Assembly: GCA_964589725.1 (NCBI GenBank)
Contig: CAZPUJ010000358.1
Coordinates: forward strand, 1-9,469
Direction: 5' to 3'
Length of the DNA stretch: 9,469 nt
From: CAYSHJ01 sp964589725
GTDB taxonomy: Bacteria > Planctomycetota > Planctomycetia > Planctomycetales > Planctomycetaceae
The stretch's first letter is position 1; each line of letters starts with the position of its first letter. Shown one piece after another: positions 1 through 6,593 of this stretch. Both the position numbers and the translations under genes were made by a program. Below the pieces are notes generated by a model, which had not been told where the DNA came from, ran no database searches, and saw only the letters and a list, made by a program, of their open reading frames with translations.

Positions 1-380
1 TGTTCGTCTCATCCACAGCCAAGGACACGGACTTCATTGTCCGCGTGAGCGATGTCTACCCCGACGGTCGCTCGATCCTGATCATCGACTACGTCCGCCG
101 CGCCCGCTATCGCGAAGGTTTTGATCGCGAAGTGTTCTTCGAGCCCGAAAAAATCGAAAAGGTCGCCTTCGACATCGGTTGGCTGAGTCAAATCTTTGCG
201 AAAGCCCACCGCATCCGAGTCACCGTGGCCAGCACCGGCGCTCCGTTCTTTGAGCCGAATCCGAACACCGGCGAGCCACTGACGATCGAGTTCCCGTCCA
301 ACGCCGTCGTGGCGAAGAACACCGTGTATTACAACAAGCAACACGCGACGCGCATCGTCGCGCCGGTGAAGACAAAGTAG
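1..380 (+). CDS. CocE/NonD-family hydrolase, C-terminal part (partial at 5' end)
   Basis: The frame is open from the first bases of the window, so the gene begins upstream; an internal GTG at 45 is not a start. The visible ~125 residues match the C-terminal beta-sandwich of CocE/NonD hydrolases (X-Pro dipeptidyl-peptidase C-terminal domain). The stretch reads SSTAKDTDFIVRVSDVYPDG, followed by a run of hydrophobic strand (SILIIDY), RARYREGF, and near the end FEPNPNTGEP and HATRIVAP, all in the order usual for this family. In the family this domain packs against an N-terminal alpha/beta-hydrolase domain with a Ser-His-Asp triad that cleaves esters or amides; that catalytic part lies outside the window, so the substrate cannot be judged. 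The gene ends in TAG. The next intact gene lies about 400 bp away on the other strand. Confidence 0.85.
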   Translation, partial: FVSSTAKDTDFIVRVSDVYPDGRSILIIDYVRRARYREGFDREVFFEPEKIEKVAFDIGWLSQIFAKAHRIRVTVASTGAPFFEPNPNTGEPLTIEFPSNAVVAKNTVYYNKQHATRIVAPVKTK

Positions 381-417
381 CCGCGCGAAAGGCGTTCACA
401 CGCTGAAGAAAACTTCG

Positions 418-660
418 ATGACCCTTCGCTCATGCTTCCGTGGCCTCATGGTCGTGATGTCGCTCAGACGATTGAATTCGCTCACTCGGTTCCGTTGGAA
501 AATCTCGCGGGATCAACACACAAGCCCGAAGCGCCAGCGAGGGACTTTCACCTCCGTCCCTCGCTGACGCTTCGGGCTTTTGTCGAAAGGCACCGCGTTG
601 TGCTTTGTCGCAGTGTGCGTGTTGTGTGCCTCAACGTTCGTGCCGGGCGCTGAGCCATCG
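418..660 (+). pseudogene. Possible broken 5' end of a secreted-protein gene, interrupted by a hairpin repeat
   Basis: An ATG at 418 opens a basic, hydrophobic-rich N-terminus (MTLRSCFRGLMVVMSLRR). The frame then runs into the hairpin repeat at 522-579, where it meets a TGA. Beyond the hairpin the same frame resumes with a signal-peptide-like stretch (KGTALCFVAVCVLCAS, then FVPGAEPSP). It loses any recognisable character at about 660, where the thrC remnant on the other strand also stops. One reading is a gene for an exported protein that received a repeat insertion and lost its 3' part by deletion. It may equally be chance hydrophobicity in non-coding DNA. No family is recognised. Confidence 0.25.
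522..579. repeat. Long hairpin repeat, 24-nt arms
   Basis: The arms at 522-545 and 556-579 are inverted copies with 23 of 24 positions pairing, separated by a 10-nt loop. The arm begins AAGCCCGAAGCGCCAGCGAG. A one-armed relative lies at 6513-6536 (22 of 24 identical to the left arm), and a looser relative forms the hairpin at 5567-5621. The element sits in the gap after the hydrolase gene and before the minus-strand thrC remnant. A T-run follows the right arm (GGGCTTTTG), so it could end transcription from the left; this is inference. The repetition within one window argues for a dispersed repeat rather than a dedicated terminator. Confidence 0.8.
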
Positions 661-661
661 C

Positions 662-788
662 CAGCCCGGCTTGCGGTCCGATCCGCCGCGACCGCACCAA
701 AGGCGTGTTCCCCTCACCCAACGTGACGCGAGCGTGCTCTGGCACGAAGTCGATCCAATCGGCAATCGGCGTACTGCCAAATGCTCAT
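662..788 (-). pseudogene. thrC: Threonine synthase remnant: first ~40 codons only, frameshifted
   Basis: On the minus strand an ATG at 788 reads MSIWQYAD and then goes out of frame. The heptamer AATCGGC (plus strand) is present twice in tandem at 757-763 and 764-770. Removing one copy restores a continuous reading: MSIWQYADWIDFVPEHAR followed by VTLGEGNTPLVRSRRIGPQA-GL. LGEGNTPLV is the conserved N-terminal signature of threonine synthase (PLP enzyme, O-phosphohomoserine to threonine). Similarity stops at about 662, before the PLP-lysine region, so the rest of the gene (several hundred codons) is gone. The ATG overlaps the TGA stop of the APP1-type gene as ATGA, showing the two were once tightly packed and probably translationally coupled. 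A functional thrC would have to lie elsewhere in the genome. The family call rests on a short but very characteristic stretch. Confidence 0.72.
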
Positions 789-1951
789 GGCTTGTGATTT
801 CCTGTGGACGTTTCTTGGGAGTGGGACTCGGTCCCCGCCGGGCCGCTCGCTACCGAGGGTATTTGGACCGCAACTTCCGATGGGTCGCGAAACACCTGCC
901 AACGATCATCAGGGACTTCGGCGAACGTTTCGCGAAAGACATCGAGCGGCTCGTCGGTCACGTTGCGAATGAGAATGTGCGTGACTTGCCGCGGGTAGTC
1001 CCGCGCCAGCCCCGCGTAAATTGCCGCGTCTTGCTCGCCCGAGTCGCCGACCAGGACAAAGCGATCCCGCGGGAACTGCTTCAGCAGCGGTTCGATCACG
1101 CCGCGCTTGTATTCCTCTTGCCCGCCGAACAGGTTGAGCGCGGAGCGGTCCTTGATTCGGAACAACTTCATGTGAAACGTGCCGGCGGGAAAGTGGTGTT
1201 CGCGCCGGAAGTTTTCCAGTGGCGAGAAGAGCTGCCACGGGCTGGCCGATACGTAATGAAAGCGCGCACGCGCGCCGTCCCAGCGTTGATACAAGTCGGA
1301 CATTCCGACGACCGGCCGGAAGGGCCGGCAAAATGTGTTTTTCAGCAAGGCCACTTTGTCGCGGACTTCGGAGATCTTGATCGTGTCGTCGATGTCGGAG
1401 ATGACATGCACGATTGGCGGTCGAGGCACAAGATGCGCGGTGCCGGAAAAGTGACGCCGATCGTCCTTCCGCAACACGGCCGAGAATTGCAACTCGCGGA
1501 ATTGTCCCTGCGACGCGGCGGCTACTTCGGGGGCCGTCAGCCGCAGTCGCTGCTGGAAATGACCGTTCGCGGCCGACTCGGGGAGTGTGAAGGTTTTCCC
1601 GCCGATTCGAATCGGGACGGCCTTGCCTCGCTCGTTGTCGACCGCGAACAGCTCGGCACGCTGGCGAAACAGAGTGGCCTCGTTCTCGTCGAGCGACTGA
1701 TCGTCCAGGCCGGTCAAGTTGCCGATCAATTTCACTCCAATCGCATGGGGACCGGTTTCAAAGATGCAGCCGTGAATCTCCACATGCCAGTCGGCATGGG
1801 GCGACTCATCGACCGGCCAACCGAGGGTGGGATAAAAGACGACCTCTTCATCCATCTTGATCGGAGACAACGGCGTGATGTCGCGGTTCAGGATGGCGAC
1901 TAACACGCCGACCGCGACCAACAGCAGAAGTCCCAGAACGTACACTTTCAT
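785..1951 (-). CDS. APP1-type phosphatidate phosphatase domain protein, membrane-anchored
   Basis: This is a 388-residue protein. Residues 1-21 (MKVYVLGLLLLVAVGVLVAI and onward) form an uncleaved-looking signal anchor or signal peptide, so the enzyme is likely held on the outer face of the cytoplasmic membrane. Residues ~180-335 match the APP1 catalytic domain (formerly DUF2183), a HAD-like phosphatase fold. The evidence is VHVISDIDDTIK with the DxDDT nucleophile motif at 186-190, YVSASPW at 233-239 as motif II, a lysine in the YKRGVI region (282), and LVGDSGEQD at 300-308 as the acidic motif IV. The family dephosphorylates phosphatidate to diacylglycerol in yeast; bacterial substrates are less certain. 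The ATG at 1951 has a weak purine-rich GAAGAGAAG upstream. Its stop codon overlaps the start of the thrC remnant, and it is divergent from the next hydrolase gene. All catalytic motifs look intact. Confidence 0.88.
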   Translation of the reverse strand: MKVYVLGLLLLVAVGVLVAILNRDITPLSPIKMDEEVVFYPTLGWPVDESPHADWHVEIHGCIFETGPHAIGVKLIGNLTGLDDQSLDENEATLFRQRAELFAVDNERGKAVPIRIGGKTFTLPESAANGHFQQRLRLTAPEVAAASQGQFRELQFSAVLRKDDRRHFSGTAHLVPRPPIVHVISDIDDTIKISEVRDKVALLKNTFCRPFRPVVGMSDLYQRWDGARARFHYVSASPWQLFSPLENFRREHHFPAGTFHMKLFRIKDRSALNLFGGQEEYKRGVIEPLLKQFPRDRFVLVGDSGEQDAAIYAGLARDYPRQVTHILIRNVTDEPLDVFRETFAEVPDDRWQVFRDPSEVAVQIPSVASGPAGTESHSQETSTGNHKP

Positions 1952-2136
1952 ATCACAGTCTTCTCTTCAGTTCGTTCGCAGTGACTCGCCGAGATGCGGA
2001 GGCTTGAGCTTTCGCCGAACGGACGGTTCACTTTGACGTCCTCGCAGTGTCACATTATCGGTGCGCTGGCGGATCGCAACCCTGCAAACAGGATGCGGAC
2101 TCAGGACTTGCCGCAGCCCGAAGAACGAGGTGTCTC

Positions 2137-3249
2137 GTGCGTGTGCCCGGTTTCGCTCTGTTGGTCTTATTGGCTGGAAGTCTGTCTTGCCTGGCCGTCG
2201 CTGACGACGCGAAACTGCCGCACCGCGGCCGCAATGTCGTTTATGTCACTTGGGATGGATTCCGCTGGCAGGAGTTCTTCGGCGGGGCGCAGGCACTGTT
2301 TCTCAACAAGGACGCTGGAGTGGATCGCCAGGACGAGTTCAAGGAGCGTTTTTGGCGCGAGGCGGAAGAAGCACGCCGCGAACTCCTGCTGCCGTTTGTG
2401 TGGAAGACGATTGCCAAACAAGGGCAGATCTTCGGAGATCAAGCTCGCAACGCTCCCGCCAAGCTGACGAACACGCACAAATTTTCGTATCCCGGATACA
2501 GCGAAATGTTCTGCGGGTTCGCCGATGACGAGCAGATCAAATCGAACGACAAGTTCCCGAACCCGCACGTCAACGTGCTGGAGTTTCTGAACCGCCGGCC
2601 GAGCTTCGAGGGACGTGTCGCCGCGATCGCCACGTGGGACGTATTTCCGTTCATCCTCAATCAACCGCGTAGTGGAATTTACGTCCAGGCCGGCGTCGCG
2701 CCGATCCCCGGACCGGTGGAGTTCCTGACCGACCGCGAGCGGTTGCTCAACGATTTGACTGCCGACACGGTGGTACTGTGGCCGAACAATCAAATCGATT
2801 CGCTGACGATGCACGCGGCCATCGAATACGTGAAACGGCAGAAGCCGCGCGTCCTGTTTGTCGGCCTGGGCGAGACTGACGAATGGGGCCACGCGCGGCG
2901 CTATGACCGATACTTGCATGCCGCGCACCGAGCGGACGCTTTCTTAGCTCGGCTGTGGGAGCTGTTACAATCGCTGCCGGAATACAAAGACCAAACATCA
3001 CTGGTGATCGCTCCTGACCACGGTCGAGGCTCGACGATTCGCGACTGGACCGATCACGGCGCGAAGATTGAAGGAGCGGAGTTCATCTGGCTGGCAGTAC
3101 TCGGTCCCGACACGCCGCCGCTCGGTGTTCGCAGCGATGTCGAAGTCACGCTCAGCCAAGTCGCCCCGACGTTGGCGACGCTCGTCGGAGAAAACTTTCA
3201 GAACGCCAGTAAGCGGTCCGCCAATCCGTTGCCGGGCGTGTTTCCATAA
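2137..3249 (+). CDS. Secreted alkaline-phosphatase-superfamily hydrolase (phosphodiesterase/sulfatase-like)
   Basis: A GTG at 2137 is preferred as start. It has GAGG at 2127-2130 with a 6-nt spacer, and it begins a clean signal peptide (MRVPGFALLVLLAGSLSCLA, then VA-DDAK). The frame stays open upstream to a GTG at 2047, but that would bury the signal peptide behind 30 residues. The mature protein has the metal-site pattern of the alkaline phosphatase superfamily: D40 in VVYVTWDGFRWQE, a candidate Ser/Thr nucleophile in HKFSYPGYSEM (114-124), GETDEWGH (D248, H252), APDHG (D294, H295) and WTDHG (H307). These residues typically bind two metal ions for phosphate- or sulfate-ester cleavage in the periplasm. 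The exact substrate cannot be assigned. It is 370 residues and looks complete. It diverges from the APP1-type gene across 185 bp that must hold both promoters; I see no convincing operator there. Confidence 0.85.
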   Translation: MRVPGFALLVLLAGSLSCLAVADDAKLPHRGRNVVYVTWDGFRWQEFFGGAQALFLNKDAGVDRQDEFKERFWREAEEARRELLLPFVWKTIAKQGQIFGDQARNAPAKLTNTHKFSYPGYSEMFCGFADDEQIKSNDKFPNPHVNVLEFLNRRPSFEGRVAAIATWDVFPFILNQPRSGIYVQAGVAPIPGPVEFLTDRERLLNDLTADTVVLWPNNQIDSLTMHAAIEYVKRQKPRVLFVGLGETDEWGHARRYDRYLHAAHRADAFLARLWELLQSLPEYKDQTSLVIAPDHGRGSTIRDWTDHGAKIEGAEFIWLAVLGPDTPPLGVRSDVEVTLSQVAPTLATLVGENFQNASKRSANPLPGVFP

Positions 3250-3303
3250 CGAAAGTCAGTCAGCATTCCAACAGCCAGGCAGGCGCGACGATGGCGACGA
3301 GGA

Positions 3304-4101
3304 CTAGTCAGCCGGCCGCTTTGTCGTCCGGACTGTTGCCCAAAACTTGTTGTCGACAGCGGGGCAAAAGTCGGACACCAAGGCTTTCATTCGCTCGGCC
3401 TTCAAGCGGATGACTTCATCCTTGTCGGCCCGAGCTTCGACGTGCGCGGTGTCGACAATTAGGTTGGCAAAGATCTCCGCCTTGTCTTCCTCGACACCGG
3501 TCGTGGAATAATGGTTCAGAAACCCTGGGTATTTGTCCGCGAAAACTGACGTGGCCTTGTCGCCTTGAGCATTGCGGCCACCAGTACCGTATTTGAAGTC
3601 GCGCGAATTCAAAGCCGCCCATCGTTCATCCTGATACAAGTGGCCGTCATCGTAGAAATCAATGATGTGATAGAACTCGTGGTGAATTACTTTTCGGAGA
3701 TAGTTCTTGCTGGATGATCCGCGACTCACGTCCAGTTACAGCGTGGCATTTTCGAAGTCGGGGATAGCGTTCCGCAGTTGGGATTCGAAAGAAAGTTCTT
3801 TGCACAAGACAACCCGCTGCAATTTCGACCGCTGAATGAGGTTTGGCGGATAGAGGCTAAACTCGAACACAAAGAGTGGAGCATACGCGCGCAATTCCTT
3901 CTCTGTGGCCTCGGTGCCCTGGAGCACTCCATAGATTGCCTTGACCGGCAGCTTGAGATCGGAAGCAACGACTTGGATTGAGTATTTCTTAGCGACTTCA
4001 TCCAACTCCTGAATGTTTACTCGTGAGGTGAGTGTTTGGGAGAAGAGAAATCCCGGGTGGAAAAACAATGAGAGGATCAAACAGGTAGCGATTCGAGTCA
4101 T
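3304..4101 (-). pseudogene. Secreted HExxH zinc metallopeptidase gene interrupted by one in-frame TAA
   Basis: Two open stretches lie in the same minus-strand frame, separated only by a TAA at 3738-3736. The upstream part starts at ATG 4101, with AGGTGG at 4115-4110 and an 8-nt spacer. A GTG at 4113 overlaps that site and is less likely. It begins with a signal peptide (MTRIATCLILSLFFHPGFLF-SQ). The downstream part continues LDVSRGSSSKNYLRKVIHHE and carries the zinc motif HEFYH, with a likely third ligand in TTGVEEDKAEIFANL. A tyrosine fits the stop position (ATL-Y-LDV), and TAC to TAA is a single base change. This suggests one ~265-residue exported metallopeptidase, resembling planctomycete putative zinc-binding metallopeptidases. 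TAA is an ordinary stop elsewhere here (3249, 6474), so recoding is unlikely. The GTG at 3729 could start the second half but would lack export. A sequencing error remains possible. Confidence 0.78.
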
Positions 4102-4162
4102 TTGCCGTGCCACCTAACGTGAAACCGAATAACCCTCACTGAGGCCCGAAGAGCAAATGTCT

Positions 4163-4333
4163 TCATCGTGGTTCCTCGATCTTCTTGCTGAGTTCGTAAT
4201 ACGTGTCGTTCGGCGAGCCGACTTCGACCACCAGATCGGGAATGATCTCGTAATGGCCTTCCGCTTCGTCTTCGGGAGGTAAGGGATCGAAAGCGATGAA
4301 CGACACGTTACGTTGCGAAACCAGCCGCGTCGG
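4163..4333 (-). pseudogene. Uma2-family (DUF820) fragment
   Basis: A minus-strand open stretch with no plausible start reads QRNVSFIAFDPLPP, then EGHYEIIPDLVVEVGSPND and TYYELSKKIEE, and ends in TGA at 4163. PDLVVEVxSPND followed by a lysine a few residues on is the hallmark of Uma2, a restriction-endonuclease-fold family common in Cyanobacteria, Planctomycetota and Chloroflexota. The PD...ExK-like catalytic core is partly present, but the N-terminal ~80 residues and everything after the KKIEE helix are missing. A complete Uma2 protein has roughly 190 residues. The fragment directly abuts the stop codon of the LON-domain gene and lies upstream of the metallopeptidase gene. It is probably a remnant left by rearrangement. 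Confidence 0.7.
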
Positions 4334-4340
4334 CCATGGA

Positions 4341-5057
4341 TCAGTTCGCGCTGAATTGAGGTGGGAACATCCGTTGAGACATCACGGTCGGGTCTCGGCG
4401 TTGTCTGCGTCGCAGATGATCGAGCACGAGGTCGCTGCGCATGTCAACATCCGGTTCGTCCAGCAGCAACTGAGCATCGTTTGTGCTCAGTCCCAGTGAA
4501 TGAGCCAGCATGTCGCACAACACACCGAGGGGGACTTCGGATTCGAGCAGTTGATGCAGCAGCGGGTCGGACTGAAGTTCCGGCAGGAATTCCATCGCGC
4601 CGGACAACAGCTCGCGTTGCCGGTGTCGTCGGTCGATGGTCGGCACGGAGGAATAATGGTCCGGCAGCAACGTCAGCTCAGCCGTTCGGTACGGAAGATC
4701 GGTTTCGAGTTCTGTGTCGATGCGTGCTCGGCACAAGCCACGCAGCGCGAGATTGAATCGACCGTCGGGCAATTTCTCTTCCATGGCGATGCGTCCGAGG
4801 CAAACGATCGGATGAATCTCAACCGACTCTGATTGATACCAAGGTTCCCAGTTCGGACGGAGCAACGCCATCGCGATCATTCGGTCGCCATTCAAGGCAT
4901 CGGCCAGCATCTCGCAATAGCGTGGTTCGAAGATGCGCAACGGCAGCCACGTCTGCGGAAAATGCACGACGTTCGGCAACGGGAACAATGCAGCCGTGCC
5001 GCTGAAAAGATCGAGTTCCTCTTGCATATCAAACGGTTCGCTCATGCGGTTTCCCAT
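4341..5057 (-). CDS. LON substrate-binding-domain protein (stand-alone)
   Basis: This is a 238-residue protein with the N-terminal substrate-recognition domain of Lon protease and none of the AAA+ or serine-lysine peptidase parts. The diagnostic stretch is LFPLPNVVHFPQTWLPLRIF-EPRYCEML (residues ~24-51), followed by PIVCLGRIAMEE, GRFNLALRGLCRARI and the helical second half. Stand-alone LON-domain proteins are widespread; their partners are mostly unknown. The start is uncertain. ATG 5057 lies only 6 nt past a palindrome and lacks a Shine-Dalgarno site, while ATG 5045 (MSEPFDMQEE) is an alternative giving 234 residues, also with only a weak site. The gene follows DUF309 on the same strand after 26 bp, so the two are probably cotranscribed unless the palindrome blocks this. 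Confidence 0.88.
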   Translation of the reverse strand: MGNRMSEPFDMQEELDLFSGTAALFPLPNVVHFPQTWLPLRIFEPRYCEMLADALNGDRMIAMALLRPNWEPWYQSESVEIHPIVCLGRIAMEEKLPDGRFNLALRGLCRARIDTELETDLPYRTAELTLLPDHYSSVPTIDRRHRQRELLSGAMEFLPELQSDPLLHQLLESEVPLGVLCDMLAHSLGLSTNDAQLLLDEPDVDMRSDLVLDHLRRRQRRDPTVMSQRMFPPQFSAN

Positions 5058-5063
5058 CTTGTG

Positions 5064-5084
5064 GGACGGATTATCAATCCGTCC
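5064..5084. repeat. Perfect 9-bp palindrome between DUF309 and LON genes
   Basis: The stem GGACGGATT pairs perfectly with AATCCGTCC around a 3-nt ATC loop. The last base of the palindrome falls within the TAG stop codon of the DUF309 gene (5086-5084), and the other side ends 6 nt before the first ATG of the LON gene. Read through, it encodes GRIINPS, a string I associate with spurious ORFs in planctomycete genomes, which suggests a dispersed repeat. It has no U-run, so terminator function is doubtful. Confidence 0.7.
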
Positions 5085-5461
5085 TATGGCATCGCGATCT
5101 TTGGCACCAACTCGTCACGAAGCTGAATGTCCGTCGGATACCGCTGTGTGTGATCGAGCAACTCTTGGAAGCAACGCTGGTAATCGGCCAGAAATGATTC
5201 CAAGTCGATCCCCATGAAACTCGGTCGGAACGGGTCGAGCTTTTGGCGACAGGACTCGTACAACTTTCGAGCACCGCCAAAATTCTCATTACCGAAGTGA
5301 AACAGCGACACCGACGCTTGAATTAGACCTTGCAAGAACCTTTTCTCGTCGCCCAGTGACTCGGACCACTGTTCTTCCCAGACATCGTGAGCCTCGAAGA
5401 ATTCCTCCTCGTTGAACAACCGCAATCCTTCGAGGTACTGCGGTGCGTATCCGTCCGGCAT
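5084..5461 (-). CDS. DUF309 domain protein
   Basis: This is a 125-residue all-helical protein. It matches DUF309: a short lead (MPDGYAPQYLEGLRLFNEEE), the core FFEAHDVWEEQW with the conserved E-A-H-[DE] pattern, then FLQGLIQASVSLFHFGNENF with GARKLYES. The H and E residues in the first core helix and the Q in FLQGLIQ are the invariant family positions. The family's biochemical role is not established; a bound metal is conceivable from the His/Glu pattern. ATG 5461 has AAGGA at 5473-5469 with a 7-nt spacer. The C-terminus (KIAMP) ends on a TAG that lies at the edge of the palindrome at 5064-5084, so the native end may have been altered slightly. It probably forms a two-gene unit with the LON-domain gene downstream and is divergent from nth. 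Confidence 0.88.
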   Translation of the reverse strand: MPDGYAPQYLEGLRLFNEEEFFEAHDVWEEQWSESLGDEKRFLQGLIQASVSLFHFGNENFGGARKLYESCRQKLDPFRPSFMGIDLESFLADYQRCFQELLDHTQRYPTDIQLRDELVPKIAMP

Positions 5462-5474
5462 GGGAGTGTCCTTG

Positions 5475-5677
5475 GTCAGTTGTTTGTTGTCAGTTGTGGG
5501 GAGGCAGCAACTGAGAAATTATACGTCGCACGGCGAAGTCTGACACATTTGGAAAACCCCTTGAATAACCCGAAGTGTAAGCGAGGGCCGAGGTAACAGT
5601 GCCTCTCTCACGCTCCGGGTTAATGTGAGACTTGGCCGCGCGAGGCCGATGTCGACAGCAGACGACGGACAACTGAC
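5475..5677. repeat. Nested inverted repeat in the DUF309-nth intergenic region
   Basis: The outer arms at 5475-5491 (GTCAGTTGTTTGTTGTC) and 5661-5677 pair at 14 of 17 positions. Inside lies a second hairpin: 5567-5586 (begins AACCCGAAGTGTAAGCGAGG) pairs with 5602-5621 at 16 of 20 positions. The inner arms resemble the hairpin at 522-579 in layout (CCCGAAG...GCGAGGG). The element fills most of the 335 bp between two divergent genes, so it must sit among or next to both promoters. Apart from it I see no feature in 5462-5796. Confidence 0.55.
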
Positions 5678-5796
5678 TCCACCAACTTGCAATCACGACC
5701 ATCGTCCTCGACAGTGATCGCCGATCACTAGGCGGATTTTAGGGTCGGCCGAATCCGCAAGTCCACGAGCAACTCCGCAGTTCGACAAGTTTCAGC

Positions 5797-6474
5797 ATGT
5801 CCAAGTCCGGTCGTGTGTCCGCCAGCGATGACCGAAAGCAACGTGCCCTCAGAATCACTCGCGCGTTGGCCAAGACCTACGTGGACGCGACGTGTGCATT
5901 GAACCACGCGAACCCGTTTCAATTGCTCGTCGCTACGATCCTGTCCGCTCAATGCACGGACGAGCGAGTCAATCTGGTGACGCCGGTTCTGTTCGCGAAG
6001 TATCCGACTCCCGCTGCGTTGGCAAATGCGAAGCAAGAAGACGTCGAGAAGATTGTCCTATCGACCGGCTTCTTCCGTGCGAAGGCCACTAATCTGCGTG
6101 GCATGGCTCATGAACTGGTAGTCCGTTTTGAATGCGAGTTGCCTCGCAACTTGGACGACTTGGTATCGCTCCCCGGAGTCGGTCGCAAGACAGCGAATGT
6201 ACTCTTGGGGACCGCATTTGGTGTGCCTTCCGGAGTGGTGGTCGACACGCACGTCAAACGAATCACGCGATTGTTGGGGCTGACCAAAAACACGAATCCG
6301 GAGAAGATCGAGCGAGACCTCATCGCGCTCTTGCCGAAGTCCGAATGGATCAACTTTTCGCATCGCTTGATTCATCACGGCCGCCGGATTTGCGTGGCTC
6401 GCCGACCGCGGTGCCTCGAATGCCCATTGCTGAAACTTTGCCCGCGCGTCGGATTGCCTAAGCTGGACGATTAA
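5797..6474 (+). CDS. nth: Endonuclease III (DNA glycosylase/AP lyase)
   Basis: This is a 225-residue base-excision repair enzyme that removes oxidised pyrimidines and nicks the resulting abasic site. The family features are all present. They are the N-terminal helical part (PFQLLVATILSAQCTDERVN), the helix-hairpin-helix LPGVGRKTANVLLG with catalytic Lys131, VVVDTHVKR with catalytic Asp150, and a C-terminal [4Fe-4S] cluster motif C199-x6-C206-x2-C209-x5-C215. The spacing is the classical one, so the cluster should assemble. The length is typical (211 residues in E. coli). ATG 5797 gives the usual N-terminus, although no strong ribosome binding site precedes it. The next reading frame starts 10 nt after its TAA, but the region in between is repeat-derived. 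Confidence 0.96.
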   Translation: MSKSGRVSASDDRKQRALRITRALAKTYVDATCALNHANPFQLLVATILSAQCTDERVNLVTPVLFAKYPTPAALANAKQEDVEKIVLSTGFFRAKATNLRGMAHELVVRFECELPRNLDDLVSLPGVGRKTANVLLGTAFGVPSGVVVDTHVKRITRLLGLTKNTNPEKIERDLIALLPKSEWINFSHRLIHHGRRICVARRPRCLECPLLKLCPRVGLPKLDD

Positions 6475-6512
6475 GGGACGAAACATGATCGGTTCGCGGC
6501 GAAATGATTCAC

Positions 6513-6564
6513 TAGCCCGACGCGCCAGCGAGGGACATTGTTCAGGCAGCACCGCAATCCCTCG
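6513..6564. repeat. Degenerate copy of the 522-579 hairpin repeat
   Basis: Positions 6513-6536 match the left arm of the 522-579 hairpin at 22 of 24 positions (CCCGACGCGCCAGCGAGGGA). Only a short, bulged partner remains on the right (CAATCCCTCG at 6555-6564). It lies just after nth and inside the long open frame that runs into the STN-module gene. This supports the view that this part of the frame is not genuine protein sequence. Confidence 0.6.
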
Positions 6565-6593
6565 AAGGTGTTTATTGACGCTGCCCATTCTTG

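Noticed and set aside
522..579. Dedicated intrinsic terminator
   Set aside because: The hairpin resembles one but recurs in degraded form elsewhere in the window, so a dispersed repeat explains it better; terminator activity may be secondary.
605..1903. 432-codon plus-strand open frame
   Set aside because: It lies antisense to the APP1-type gene, whose HAD-like motifs are intact; the plus-strand translation shows no family motifs.
2047..2136. N-terminal extension of the alkaline-phosphatase-superfamily gene from GTG 2047
   Set aside because: It would place 30 polar residues before a normal signal peptide; GTG 2137 has a good ribosome binding site.
2167..2928. 253-codon minus-strand open frame
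   Set aside because: Shadow of the alkaline-phosphatase-superfamily gene on the plus strand; no recognisable domain.
3304..4101. Stop-codon recoding or readthrough of the metallopeptidase TAA
   Set aside because: TAA ends other intact genes here, and no stimulatory structure is evident after the stop; a point mutation is simpler.
4361..4832. Two overlapping plus-strand open frames (131 and 110 codons)
   Set aside because: Antisense to the LON-domain gene; low-complexity Arg/Ala/Ser translations typical of GC-rich shadows.
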